Origin: Candidatus Nitrosopumilus sp.
GTDB lineage: Archaea; Thermoproteota; Nitrososphaeria; Nitrososphaerales; Nitrosopumilaceae
Assembly (NCBI GenBank): GCA_003331425.1
Contig: QOOS01000011.1
Location: forward strand, 1 to 37,582
DNA: 37,582 nucleotides
Reading direction: 5' to 3'
The notes beneath the pieces are model-generated. The model searched no databases. It had not been told where the DNA came from and saw only the letters and a list, made by a program, of their open reading frames with translations. Position numbers and translations under genes: made by a program. This document shows positions 8,104 through 16,589 of the stretch, piece after piece; the first letter of the stretch is position 1; the number at the start of each line of letters is the position of its first letter.

Positions 8104-11100
8104 ATGTCTATTCAAGCAATTAAAGCAATTGATGGAATTCGTTTCTCTGTTTGGTCTCCAACTGAAATTAGAAAATATTCTGTTGCTGAAATCACTGCTC
8201 CAGAAACTTATGATGAAGACGGAATGCCAGTTCAAGGAGGTCTTATGGATGGAAGACTTGGAACACTTGAGCCTGGACAAAAATGTCTAACTTGTGGTAA
8301 CACTGCAGCTAGATGCCCAGGACACTTTGGTCACATTGAACTTGCAGAACCAATTTTACATATTGCATTTATTGATAATATCTACAAATTACTACAATCA
8401 ACATGTCGCTCTTGTGCAAGACTAAAAGTTCCACAAGAAGATCTTAACGCATTCCAAAAAATTAAAGATAAAGGAGCTGCATACACAACTGTTTCACAAA
8501 AACGTATTCCTGAACAAATTATTGAAAAAGCAAAGAAAGCTAAAGAATGTCCTCATTGTGGAAAAACACAATACGAATTAGTCTTTACAAAACCAACTAT
8601 CTTTGTTGAAAAAACTGAAATTGGTGAACACAGATTATTACCAATTACAATTAGAGAAAGATTCTCACAAATCATTGATGATGATTTGTCACTATTGTCT
8701 TATGATCCTGTAACTGCAAGACCTGAATGGTTTATTCTTCAAGCATTACCTGTTCCACCAGTTACTGTCAGACCTTCAATTATTCTTGAAACTGGAATTA
8801 GATCTGAAGATGATTTAACCCATAAAATGGTAGATATCATTAGAGTTAATCAGAGATTAAAAGAAAGTAAAGAAGCAGGAACTCCTCCATTAATTGTTCA
8901 AGACTTAGTTGATTTGTTACAATATCACTCAACTACATATTTTGACAATGAAGTTTCTGGAATTCCTCAAGCTCATCATCGTTCTGGACGTCCTCTTAAA
9001 ACATTAACACAAAGACTCAAAGGAAAAGAAGGTAGATTCAGAGGTTCCCTTTCTGGAAAGAGAGTTGACTTTTCTAGTAGAACTGTAATTTCTCCAGATC
9101 CTAACTTGGATTTGTCTGAAGTCGGTGTACCTGAAGCAGTTGCAATGAAACTAACTATTCCTGAAATTGTAACTGAATGGAACATAGAAAGAATGCGAAA
9201 ATTAGTTATCAATGGACCTGAAAAATTCCCAGGAGTTAATTATATTGTAAGACCAGATGGTGTAAAAATTAGATTAGACTTTGTTGAAGATCGTTCAACA
9301 ATTGCAGAAACACTTGAAATTGGATATTTAATTGAAAGACATCTTGCTGACAGAGATATTGTAATGTTTAACAGACAACCTTCACTTCACCAGATGTCAA
9401 TTATGGCTCACTATGTGCGAGTACTACCTGGAAAAACTTTCAGATTACACCCATCTGTTTGTCCACCATACAACGCAGACTTTGATGGTGATGAAATGAA
9501 TCTTCACGTTCCACAAAGTGAAGAAGCAAGAGCAGAAGCAATTCTTTTGATGAGAGTCCAAGACCAATTAATTTCACCAAGATACGGAGGTCCAATTATT
9601 GGTGCCCTAAGAGACTTTGTAACTGGTGCATATCTATTAACAAAAGATGATACTATTTTGTCTGTTCAAGAATTTTCAAACTATGCAATGCTTGGAGGAT
9701 ATACTGACGCACTTCCAAAACCATCTACTAAAGCAAAAGATGGCAGCCCTGCATACACTGGAAAACAATTATTCTCATTATTCTTACCAAGCGATTTCAA
9801 TTATACATTAACATCAAAATGGTCAAAAGGTACTGGTGGAAAAGCAAATGATGTTGTAATTAAAAACGGTGAATTAATCAGTGGTGTAATTGACAAGACA
9901 TCAATTGGTGCAGAGGAACCAGAAAGTGTCTTACACAGAATTACTAAAGATTATGGTAACGCAGTTGGAAAGAACTTTTTGAATTCTATCTTAATTATGG
10001 TAAAACAATTCATCACTCACTATGGATTTAGTTATGGTTATGGTGACTTGGTAGTTCCAGAAAAGAATGAGCAACAAATTCTAGATGACATTAGTGATAC
10101 ATACGATGTTGTAGCAGATTTGACTGACCAATATGAAAAAGGAACATTGAAACTTACAAGAGGTATGAAAGCCGAAGAGGCTTTAGAAGCTTACATTGTA
10201 AATGAATTAGGTAAAGCCAGAGTTAAAGCAGGTGATACTGCAAATGATTCACTTGATGATGGTAATGCTGGAAAAATTATGGCCACTACTGGTGCAAGAG
10301 GTTCAGCACTCAACGTAGGTCAGATGGCCGGAGCATTAGGTCAACAATCAAGAAGAGGTAACAGAATGAATGAGGGATATGCAAATCGTGCATTAACTCA
10401 CTATAAAGAACATGATAGTAATCCTGATGCACACGGATTTGTAAAATCAAATTATAGAACTGGATTAACTGCGTTAGAATTCTTCTTCCACGCAATGGGT
10501 GGTAGAGAAGGACTTGTAGATACTGCAGTCAGAACACAACAAAGTGGTTACATGCAGCGTAGATTGATCAATGCATTAGAACACATTAGATTAGAATATG
10601 ATGGAACTGTAAGAGATCCTCATGGACACATTGTTCAATTCCTTTATGGTGAAGATGGAATTGATGTGCAGAAAAGTGATCATGGTGAGGCATTCAATCC
10701 AAGTAGATTAGCTGCATCACAAGCTATGGTTGATTCTGGAGCAAAAGCAACAAAAGATGAAATTGAAACATTAACTAAAAAATACACTAAAACATTTAGT
10801 CCAAGATTAACTAAACTAGTAACTGATGCATTAAACAAATCTGGTCTTAGTAAATCTGGAATTGAAGCAGTATGTAAAAAAGGTCTTTCACTATATGATA
10901 AAGCACGTGTAGAACCAGGACAAGCAGTAGGAATTGTTACTGCACAATCTATTGGTGAACCAGGTACTCAGATGACTTTGAGAACATTCCACTTTGCAGG
11001 AATTAAAGAAAGAAACGTTACATTAGGTCTTCCTAGATTAATTGAACTAGTTGATGCCAGAAAGAAACCTGTTACTCCAACTATGGATATTTACTTAGAA

Positions 11101-11898
11101 AAAGAAAATAAAGGAAATAGAGAAAAAGCAATTGAAGTTGCAAGAAATGTTTTACAAACTAAAGTAAGTGCCTTAATTGCTGATACTGAAACTGATTATT
11201 CTACAAATATTAAATTAATTTTAAGTGAGAATAGACTCCGTGAAAGAGGTTGTTCTATTGCAGAAGTTGAAGCAGCACTTTCTTCTAATAAAAAATTCAA
11301 GATGGAAGTAACTGGTGAATTAATAACTTTGAATTTGGTTGAAGAAGTTGATACTGCAACTGCAATTGCAATTAGAAATAAAGTACTCAATACTACTGTT
11401 AAAGGAGTTCCAGACATTGAACGTGTAACATTAGTTCAAAAAGATGATGAATGGGTAATCCAAACTACTGGTTCAAACATTGCTAAAGTCTTAGAAGTTA
11501 AAGGAATTGATAAAACCAATGTTAGAACAAACAATGTCTTTGAAATTGCAGGTACTTTAGGAATTGAAGCTGCAAGATTTGCATTAATAGATGAACTAAA
11601 TCATACATTGGGAGACCAAGGATTGGAAGTCGATGATAGATACATTATGTTAGTATCAGACTTAATGTGTTCACGTGGTTACATGCAACAAATTGGTAGA
11701 CATGGTATTGCTGGTACTAAAGACAGTGTACTTGCAAGAGCTGCATTCGAAATTACTGTACCAACAATTGCACATGCAGCACTTGGAGGAGAAATTGAAC
11801 AACTTAGAGGTATCACTGAAAATGTAATTGTTGGAAGTAACATTCCAATTGGAAGTGGTACTGTTGATTTGTACATGCAAGTGAGCAAGAAGAAATAG
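8104..11898 (+). CDS. rpoA: DNA-directed RNA polymerase subunit A, fused A'-A''
   Basis: Largest polymerase subunit with the catalytic Mg site. The 1264 residues cover both A' and A'', which are separate genes in most archaea; no stop or restart is seen at the usual break near residue 880. The N-terminal zinc site is CLTCGNTAARCPGHFGH (61-77), followed by CRSC and CPHCG. The catalytic loop YNADFDGDEMN is near 456-466. The bridge-helix segment GGREGLVDTAV is present, and the trigger loop GEPGTQMTLRTFHFAG starts near 950. An unsplit A subunit is a recognised mark of Thaumarchaeota. The 1-nt gap to rpoB indicates one operon. Confidence 0.98.
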   Translation: MSIQAIKAIDGIRFSVWSPTEIRKYSVAEITAPETYDEDGMPVQGGLMDGRLGTLEPGQKCLTCGNTAARCPGHFGHIELAEPILHIAFIDNIYKLLQSTCRSCARLKVPQEDLNAFQKIKDKGAAYTTVSQKRIPEQIIEKAKKAKECPHCGKTQYELVFTKPTIFVEKTEIGEHRLLPITIRERFSQIIDDDLSLLSYDPVTARPEWFILQALPVPPVTVRPSIILETGIRSEDDLTHKMVDIIRVNQRLKESKEAGTPPLIVQDLVDLLQYHSTTYFDNEVSGIPQAHHRSGRPLKTLTQRLKGKEGRFRGSLSGKRVDFSSRTVISPDPNLDLSEVGVPEAVAMKLTIPEIVTEWNIERMRKLVINGPEKFPGVNYIVRPDGVKIRLDFVEDRSTIAETLEIGYLIERHLADRDIVMFNRQPSLHQMSIMAHYVRVLPGKTFRLHPSVCPPYNADFDGDEMNLHVPQSEEARAEAILLMRVQDQLISPRYGGPIIGALRDFVTGAYLLTKDDTILSVQEFSNYAMLGGYTDALPKPSTKAKDGSPAYTGKQLFSLFLPSDFNYTLTSKWSKGTGGKANDVVIKNGELISGVIDKTSIGAEEPESVLHRITKDYGNAVGKNFLNSILIMVKQFITHYGFSYGYGDLVVPEKNEQQILDDISDTYDVVADLTDQYEKGTLKLTRGMKAEEALEAYIVNELGKARVKAGDTANDSLDDGNAGKIMATTGARGSALNVGQMAGALGQQSRRGNRMNEGYANRALTHYKEHDSNPDAHGFVKSNYRTGLTALEFFFHAMGGREGLVDTAVRTQQSGYMQRRLINALEHIRLEYDGTVRDPHGHIVQFLYGEDGIDVQKSDHGEAFNPSRLAASQAMVDSGAKATKDEIETLTKKYTKTFSPRLTKLVTDALNKSGLSKSGIEAVCKKGLSLYDKARVEPGQAVGIVTAQSIGEPGTQMTLRTFHFAGIKERNVTLGLPRLIELVDARKKPVTPTMDIYLEKENKGNREKAIEVARNVLQTKVSALIADTETDYSTNIKLILSENRLRERGCSIAEVEAALSSNKKFKMEVTGELITLNLVEEVDTATAIAIRNKVLNTTVKGVPDIERVTLVQKDDEWVIQTTGSNIAKVLEVKGIDKTNVRTNNVFEIAGTLGIEAARFALIDELNHTLGDQGLEVDDRYIMLVSDLMCSRGYMQQIGRHGIAGTKDSVLARAAFEITVPTIAHAALGGEIEQLRGITENVIVGSNIPIGSGTVDLYMQVSKKK

Positions 11899-11913
11899 AA
11901 TTAAGTGATAATT

Positions 11914-12144
11914 ATGGCTGATGAAATTTCTACATTAATGACTAGTTGCCAAGGAAAAAGTGTTTTACTTCGTTTAAGAAATAACAAAACTGTTCAAGGT
12001 AACTTGATAGATTTTGATATTCATATGAATTTAACATTGGACAAAGCTGAAGACATTACTGAAGAAAAACATTTGAGTCTTGGAAAAGTTTTGTTGCGTG
12101 GAGATAATATTTTAGCTATCTCTTTACCTACTGATAAATCCTAA
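11914..12144 (+). CDS. Sm-like (LSm) RNA-binding protein
   Basis: Short archaeal LSm protein of 76 residues that forms rings on U-rich RNA. The Sm1 motif is visible in the stretch ending NLIDFDIHMNLTLDKAED, and the Sm2 motif is LRGDNILAI. I chose the ATG at 11914 (MADEISTLM) instead of the GTG at 11905 because GTGAT at 11905-11909 resembles the right half of an SD site and sits 4 nt before the ATG. It follows rpoA by 15 bp and probably shares its transcript. Confidence 0.9.
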   Translation: MADEISTLMTSCQGKSVLLRLRNNKTVQGNLIDFDIHMNLTLDKAEDITEEKHLSLGKVLLRGDNILAISLPTDKS

Positions 12145-12188
12145 AATTTATCATCAAACATTAAATCTGATTTTAATCAATATATGCT

Positions 12189-13367
12189 GTGTACGAATTT
12201 TTATTGGGATTTTTTCTGATTTTAGCACCTGTTTATGCCGAATCCCTTCCTGATTATGACAAACCTTTTGCACCAATCTATACTGATAAATCTGTATATT
12301 CGTGGACTGATAAAATTATAATTTCAATTAATGCACCAAGTTGGAATAGCAATTCAAATAAAATTGATTCAATTGGCGAAACTGATTCTCATGCAATTAA
12401 AATTTCATCTGGTGAAAATTTTTTAAAACCATATAGGTTAACTGAAACCTCGTCAGGTTCTGGAATTTTTTCAGGTGAAATAATTCTAACAGGTTTTTTA
12501 CATGATGTTGACGGTGATGGGAGTTTTGATACAAATCCAAAAACTTCTGGTAATGGACCAACAAATGGATTTTTAGAAGTTGAAAACAATGATTCAATCA
12601 CAATATCTTTTGAATTTGCAGATGGTGTTGTGTTAACTGAATCAATTCCAATAACATGGAATATGGGAGTAATACAATTTTCAAAAGATATTTTTCTTAC
12701 AAGTGATTCAGTTGAAATTCGTGTAATTGATCATGATATGAATTTGAATCCTGAGGCAATTGATACACTTACCGTAGAAGTTTTTTCAGATTCTGATAAT
12801 GGAGGTATAGAAGTTGTTGCGACAGAAACATCTGAACGCTCTGGTGACTTTATAGCAAATATTAGTTTGTCAACAAACACCTCTAGTGGAAATCGACTTT
12901 ATGCAGTTCCTGGTGATAGTATTTTTGCAAAATATGATGATCATACATTACCAAAACCTTTTTCAAAATCTGATGAAACATCTATTGAAACATCTGCTAT
13001 TGTAGACCACTCACTTTCATCAATTAATCGAATACAGACTTCACCAATTTCTTTTTCTGATAGTTTTGGCAATCCCTTAGAATCCCTTATTTCACAAACT
13101 CAAATGCAAATAGTTGGAACAATTGAAAACCAATTAAATTATGATCAAGAATTTATCTATTTTTTCCAAATTAAAAACTCTGATAATTCTGTACTGTCTT
13201 TATCTTGGATTCAGGGCAAACTTTCTCCAAATCAAATTTTAGATATTTCTCAATCATGGATTCCTGAAAAATCTGATAATTATGTTTTAGAAACTTATGT
13301 GTGGAATTCGTTAAATGATTTCATACCATTGAGTCCTGCAATCTCATCATCGATAATTATTGATTAA
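12189..13367 (+). CDS. Secreted beta-rich surface protein, unknown function
   Basis: Function not recognised. The 392 residues begin with a short hydrophobic signal peptide (YEFLLGFFLILAPVYA), followed by a Ser/Thr/Asp-rich, lysine-poor body. A repeated theme is seen: a YTDKSVYSWTDKIIISI start, then two modules each with an aspartate-rich strand and an ET..SG.F segment (ETSSGSGIFSGEI and ETSERSGDFIANISL). These look like tandem Ig-like or beta-sandwich domains, as in thaumarchaeal envelope proteins. No membrane anchor is seen at the C-terminus. The start is GTG at 12189. It lies between lsm and rpl30e, inside what is normally a pure transcription and translation gene block. Confidence 0.8.
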   Translation: MYEFLLGFFLILAPVYAESLPDYDKPFAPIYTDKSVYSWTDKIIISINAPSWNSNSNKIDSIGETDSHAIKISSGENFLKPYRLTETSSGSGIFSGEIILTGFLHDVDGDGSFDTNPKTSGNGPTNGFLEVENNDSITISFEFADGVVLTESIPITWNMGVIQFSKDIFLTSDSVEIRVIDHDMNLNPEAIDTLTVEVFSDSDNGGIEVVATETSERSGDFIANISLSTNTSSGNRLYAVPGDSIFAKYDDHTLPKPFSKSDETSIETSAIVDHSLSSINRIQTSPISFSDSFGNPLESLISQTQMQIVGTIENQLNYDQEFIYFFQIKNSDNSVLSLSWIQGKLSPNQILDISQSWIPEKSDNYVLETYVWNSLNDFIPLSPAISSSIIID

Positions 13368-13472
13368 TTTTATAAAAACCAAAAATAATTTTTAATTGAT
13401 TTATTATACTTAGAAATATTTTTTCAATAAACCTATAAAGGACTCTCAAGACGATCGTGATAAGGAAACTAC

Positions 13473-13796
13473 ATGAGTAAAATACTTGAGAAATCATTGA
13501 AGGATGCCCGTAAAGAGAATAGATTGACAATGGGTAGTAAAGAAGTTTTGAACTCTGTAAATAATTCCAAGTTAATTGTATTATCTCAATCTGTAGACAA
13601 AAAAATGCTTGAGAAAATTGAATCTGATGCAAAAAAACAAAAAGTCCCCCTCGTAAACTTTCAAGGAACTTCAGTTGCACTGGGTAGATTGTGCGGCTTA
13701 CAATTTAGAATTTCAACAATTTCATTTACATCAATTGATGAGGCAAATATCAAATCAATTTTAAACGATACAAAAACTGAGGAAAAAAATGACTAA
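13473..13796 (+). CDS. rpl30e: Ribosomal protein L30e
   Basis: Large-subunit protein of the L7Ae/L30e RNA-binding fold. The 107 residues include GSKEVLNSVNNSKLIVLS, then KKQKVPLVNF and the conserved TSVALGRLCG near the C-terminal half. In many archaea it sits between rpoA'' and nusA, as here. A TATA-like CCTATAAAG at 13432-13440 and GTGATAAGG before the ATG suggest its own promoter after the unrelated secreted-protein gene. Confidence 0.95.
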   Translation: MSKILEKSLKDARKENRLTMGSKEVLNSVNNSKLIVLSQSVDKKMLEKIESDAKKQKVPLVNFQGTSVALGRLCGLQFRISTISFTSIDEANIKSILNDTKTEEKND

Positions 13797-13860
13797 TTGT
13801 TTTTTGTCTAACCTAAGTTTAAATGAGACATTTTTGGTCTGGAGATAAATAGGAATTCTA

Positions 13861-14325
13861 ATGGCACAATCAATCAAACTTTCAACAGATCAAATGCGAA
13901 TGATGTCGCTATTTCAAAATGTCACCGGTGCTGTTGCAAGAGATTGTATTGAAGATGAAAAACAAAATAGAGTAATTTTTGTAGTAAACACTGGAAAAAT
14001 GGGGTTAGCCATTGGTAAAGGTGGAATGCATATCAAATCTTTACAAAATATGGTTAAACGAAATGTTGAACTAGTTGAATTTGATGAAGATCCAGCAAAA
14101 TTCTTAACTAATTTATTGAATAATAAACTAATTTCTGAAGTAAAATTAAATACACGTGCAGATGGGACAAAACAGGCAATTGTTATGGTAGACCCAAGAA
14201 AGAAAGGAATTGTAGTTGGTAGAGAAGGTAGAAATGCTGAGAAAGCAAGATTATTAGCTAAACGATATTTTGATATTGGAAGTGTATTGATTAACAGTCC
14301 TGAAAGGGCAACAATGGAGTTATAG
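13861..14325 (+). CDS. nusA: Archaeal NusA-like transcription factor (two KH domains)
   Basis: RNA-binding protein with the two KH domains of NusA but, as usual in archaea, without the N-terminal polymerase-binding and S1 domains. The 154 residues contain GLAIGKGGMHIKSLQ in KH1 and GIVVGREGRNAEKARLLAKRYF in KH2. Its place between rpl30e and rps12 is conserved in archaea. The gap to rps12 is 3 nt, so they are cotranscribed. Confidence 0.95.
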   Translation: MAQSIKLSTDQMRMMSLFQNVTGAVARDCIEDEKQNRVIFVVNTGKMGLAIGKGGMHIKSLQNMVKRNVELVEFDEDPAKFLTNLLNNKLISEVKLNTRADGTKQAIVMVDPRKKGIVVGREGRNAEKARLLAKRYFDIGSVLINSPERATMEL

Positions 14326-14328
14326 AAT

Positions 14329-14766
14329 ATGAGAAAATCACCACTAGGATTATTTGCAGGTAGAGTACTAACTACTAAAAAGAAAAAACAACGCTGGGCA
14401 ATTTCTACATACAAAAGAAGAAAACTTGGTATTGATAAAAAATCAGATCCTCTTGGAGGTGCACCACAAGGACGTGGAATTGTTTTAGAGAAAGTTGGTA
14501 TTGCAGCAAAACAACCAAACTCTGCTATCAGAAAATGTGTTAGAGTTCAATTAATCAGAAATGGTAAATCAGTTACAGCCTTTTTGCCAAGAGACGGTGC
14601 AATGAATTTCATTGATGAACACGATGAAGTAACAATTGAAGGAATGGGTGCAACACAAGGTGGTGCAATGGGAGATATTCCTGGTGTTAGATTCAAAGTT
14701 TCTAAAGTTAACGGTACATCATTACATGAATTAGTTATTGGAAAGAAGGAGAAACCAAGGAGATAG
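14329..14766 (+). CDS. rps12: Ribosomal protein S12
   Basis: Decoding-centre protein of the small subunit (145 residues, archaeal uS12 length). It shows the conserved [15 protein letters not shown] and the [15 protein letters not shown] region near the C-terminus, ending in a basic tail KKEKPRR. It is followed 4 nt later by rps7. Confidence 0.97.
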   Translation: MRKSPLGLFAGRVLTTKKKKQRWAISTYKRRKLGIDKKSDPLGGAPQGRGIVLEKVGIAAKQPNSAIRKCVRVQLIRNGKSVTAFLPRDGAMNFIDEHDEVTIEGMGATQGGAMGDIPGVRFKVSKVNGTSLHELVIGKKEKPRR

Positions 14767-14770
14767 AGAA

Positions 14771-15370
14771 ATGGCTGAAACAAAAAATTTACTATTATTT
14801 AGAAAATGGGATTTATCAAACATTGAAGTTGTAGATCCTGGATTAAAGACTGCTATTTGTTTAAGAAAACAAATCTTACCTTACACTTTTGGACGTTCTG
14901 CATTAAAGAGATTCAATAAAGGTGAAGTTAACATTGTTGAGAGATTAATTAACAAATCAATGCACTTTGGAAAAAAATATGCAAAAAATACTGGTAGAAT
15001 GACTGGTAAAAAAACTAAATTAATCAACACTGTACGAACTGCTTTTGAAATTATTGAATTAAAGACTGGACAAAACCCTGTTCAAGTTTTAGTTAAAGCA
15101 GTTGAGTTTTCTGCTCCAACTGAGGATACTACTAGAATTGTTTATGGTGGAACTACATACCATGTATCCGTAGATGTTGCTCCAATCAGAAGAGTTGACA
15201 TGGCTTTGAAATTTATTGCTGATTCAGTTAAAGAAGCAACATTTTCTAATCCTAAACCTATTGAAGAACATTTAGCTGAACAATTAATTCTTGCAGCAAA
15301 TAATGATTCAAATTCTCCATCAGTCAAGAAAAAACACGAGTTAGAACGTATAGCACAAGCATCAAGATAA
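14771..15370 (+). CDS. rps7: Ribosomal protein S7
   Basis: Small-subunit head protein that organises the 3' domain of 16S rRNA (199 residues). Landmarks are RLINKSMHFGKKYAKNTGRMTGKK, the RTAFEIIELKTGQNPVQVLVKAVE segment, and the C-terminal KHELERIAQASR. The ATG at 14771 is 4 nt after the rps12 stop and is preferred over the in-frame upstream start at 14738, which lies inside rps12. The usual downstream EF-1A gene is absent; a tRNA gene follows. Confidence 0.96.
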   Translation: MAETKNLLLFRKWDLSNIEVVDPGLKTAICLRKQILPYTFGRSALKRFNKGEVNIVERLINKSMHFGKKYAKNTGRMTGKKTKLINTVRTAFEIIELKTGQNPVQVLVKAVEFSAPTEDTTRIVYGGTTYHVSVDVAPIRRVDMALKFIADSVKEATFSNPKPIEEHLAEQLILAANNDSNSPSVKKKHELERIAQASR

Positions 15371-15433
15371 AATTCTTTCAAAAACATTTTCACCAAATCA
15401 TTATATTCTAAATTACTTGAATTTCTATCAAGT

Positions 15434-15521
15434 AGCCCGATAGTCTAGTGGTCAAGGATTCTGCCCTCTGGATCTCAAGAGTGGATAGGCGGAGACGGCA
15501 GTTCGAATCTGCCTCGGGCTA
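15434..15521 (+). tRNA. tRNA-Gln(CTG) with 15-nt intron
   Basis: Acceptor AGCCCGA/TCGGGCT with A73 at 15521; T-arm GGCAG-TTCGAAT-CTGCC; variable loop AGAC. The anticodon stem is CTGCC (15461-15465) with GGCGG (15488-15492), leaving 22 nt in between. Removing 15 nt (15472-15486) after position 37, the standard archaeal site, leaves loop CTCTGGA with anticodon CTG (15468-15470). The intron can fold into a weak bulge-helix-bulge. Mature length is 73 nt and CCA is not encoded. A TATA-like ATTATATTC at 15400-15408 is at promoter distance. Other splice positions would give a Ser or a stop-suppressor anticodon, so Gln is best. Confidence 0.88.
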
Positions 15522-15528
15522 CTGGTAA

Positions 15529-15849
15529 TTATTTTATTCTAACTTCATGGATAGCTGTTGCATAATCACATTTTGCTTTTAATCTCATATATGGAATTAA
15601 TTTGTAATGAATTGAATACGTATCATTTTCTTTTAGTAAAATTCCTTTTAGAACAAGAGATACTAATCCTCTTGATGCAATTGTAATTGTTGTGTTTTTT
15701 TCTTTACAGACTTTTTCGCGTTTTTCTTGAAATTGTTTTAATGAAAATGTAATATCATTAATTTCTAAAACTAGTGGCCAAATAATTTCAGCCCACACAA
15801 ATCTTCTATTCTCTGTGGCTGCTGCGTATTTTCCTTTTTCACTCAACAT
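15529..15849 (-). CDS. Conserved-looking small protein, function unknown
   Basis: Not recognised. From the ATG at 15849 it is 106 residues, starting MLSEKGKYAAATENRRF. The C-terminal half (TITIASRGLVSLVLKGILLK, then KLIPYMRLKAKCDYATAIHEV) could be a winged-helix-like fold, but no DNA-binding motif is certain. I prefer the ATG over the TTG at 15864 because the minus-strand TATA-like GGTTATAACT at 15868-15877 is about 24 bp before it. It is divergent from the YkgJ-type gene, with a gap of only 35 bp. Confidence 0.65.
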   Translation of the reverse strand: MLSEKGKYAAATENRRFVWAEIIWPLVLEINDITFSLKQFQEKREKVCKEKNTTITIASRGLVSLVLKGILLKENDTYSIHYKLIPYMRLKAKCDYATAIHEVRIK

Positions 15850-15884
15850 TAATAAGATCTGCAAAAGCGGTTATAACTGAATAC

Positions 15885-16589
15885 TTGTCTCAAAAAGAAA
15901 TTCAAGAATCATTAGATTTGTTAGAAAAGGATTGGGATTTTGATCCTATCTTAAGAAAATTCGTATTAGGTCAAATTACTGATGTCTCTGACTATGCAAT
16001 CAAAGTCAAAGATGTAGTTTTTCATGTCCCATTTCTTAATTCAGAAAAAAAATATATCTTATGGAAATGCTTTTGGCCTGATTGTCATAATTGTTGTGAT
16101 AGACAAGGTAGATTACCATTAACTTCTGATGATCTAATCACAATTGGCAAAGGTCTCAAATACAAAAATACTGCTGAATTTATCAAAAATGAAACTCTTA
16201 CTGTAACCTATGATGAACCAGGACCATCAGGTCAAATGACTACAATGACTACAATTAATCTAAAAAGAAAAACAGATGAGACTCCTGAAGAAGATGGAAC
16301 TCACATTTCATGTAGATTTTTAGATGATAAAGGGGGCTGTAGTATGCATCCTGATAGACCTGGAGTGTGTTATCTTTACCCATTTGCAAGTTGGTTAGAA
16401 AATGAAGGTGGAAAAGCACGTGTTCATGCAACTTATCAATTTACAGGTGATTGCCCAGGATTTTATCTTGCAGATAATTTGGATCAAATGAAAGAAGAAC
16501 TACAAGCATACTCTACAACAATTTATGATTATAACATGGCAAGTAACCGTACAAACCGAGAAGGATTTAGTTCTGTTAGTTTCTCTTAG
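15885..16589 (+). CDS. YkgJ-family cysteine cluster protein
   Basis: Putative zinc- or iron-binding protein of 234 residues. The family cluster is Cys62, Cys67, Cys70, Cys71 (CFWPDCHNCC); later cysteines are in SCRFLDDKGGCSMHPDRPGVC and GDCPGF. Members are thought to bind a metal or Fe-S centre, and their substrate is generally unknown. The start is TTG at 15885. The gene ends convergently, with a 4-bp stop overlap (TTAG, 16586-16589), against the flavoprotein gene. Confidence 0.88.
   Translation: MSQKEIQESLDLLEKDWDFDPILRKFVLGQITDVSDYAIKVKDVVFHVPFLNSEKKYILWKCFWPDCHNCCDRQGRLPLTSDDLITIGKGLKYKNTAEFIKNETLTVTYDEPGPSGQMTTMTTINLKRKTDETPEEDGTHISCRFLDDKGGCSMHPDRPGVCYLYPFASWLENEGGKARVHATYQFTGDCPGFYLADNLDQMKEELQAYSTTIYDYNMASNRTNREGFSSVSFS

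Noticed and set aside
13357-13680. Minus-strand open frame of 107 codons
   Set aside because: Overlaps rpl30e and its promoter; low-complexity hydrophobic translation.
13914-14414. Minus-strand open frame of 166 codons
   Set aside because: Lies opposite nusA and rps12, which are certain; the composition is that of a shadow frame.
15434-15521. tRNA-Glu(CTC) reading of the tRNA
   Set aside because: A CTC anticodon cannot be produced by removing a continuous 15 nt from the 22-nt loop; only CTG fits the canonical splice site.
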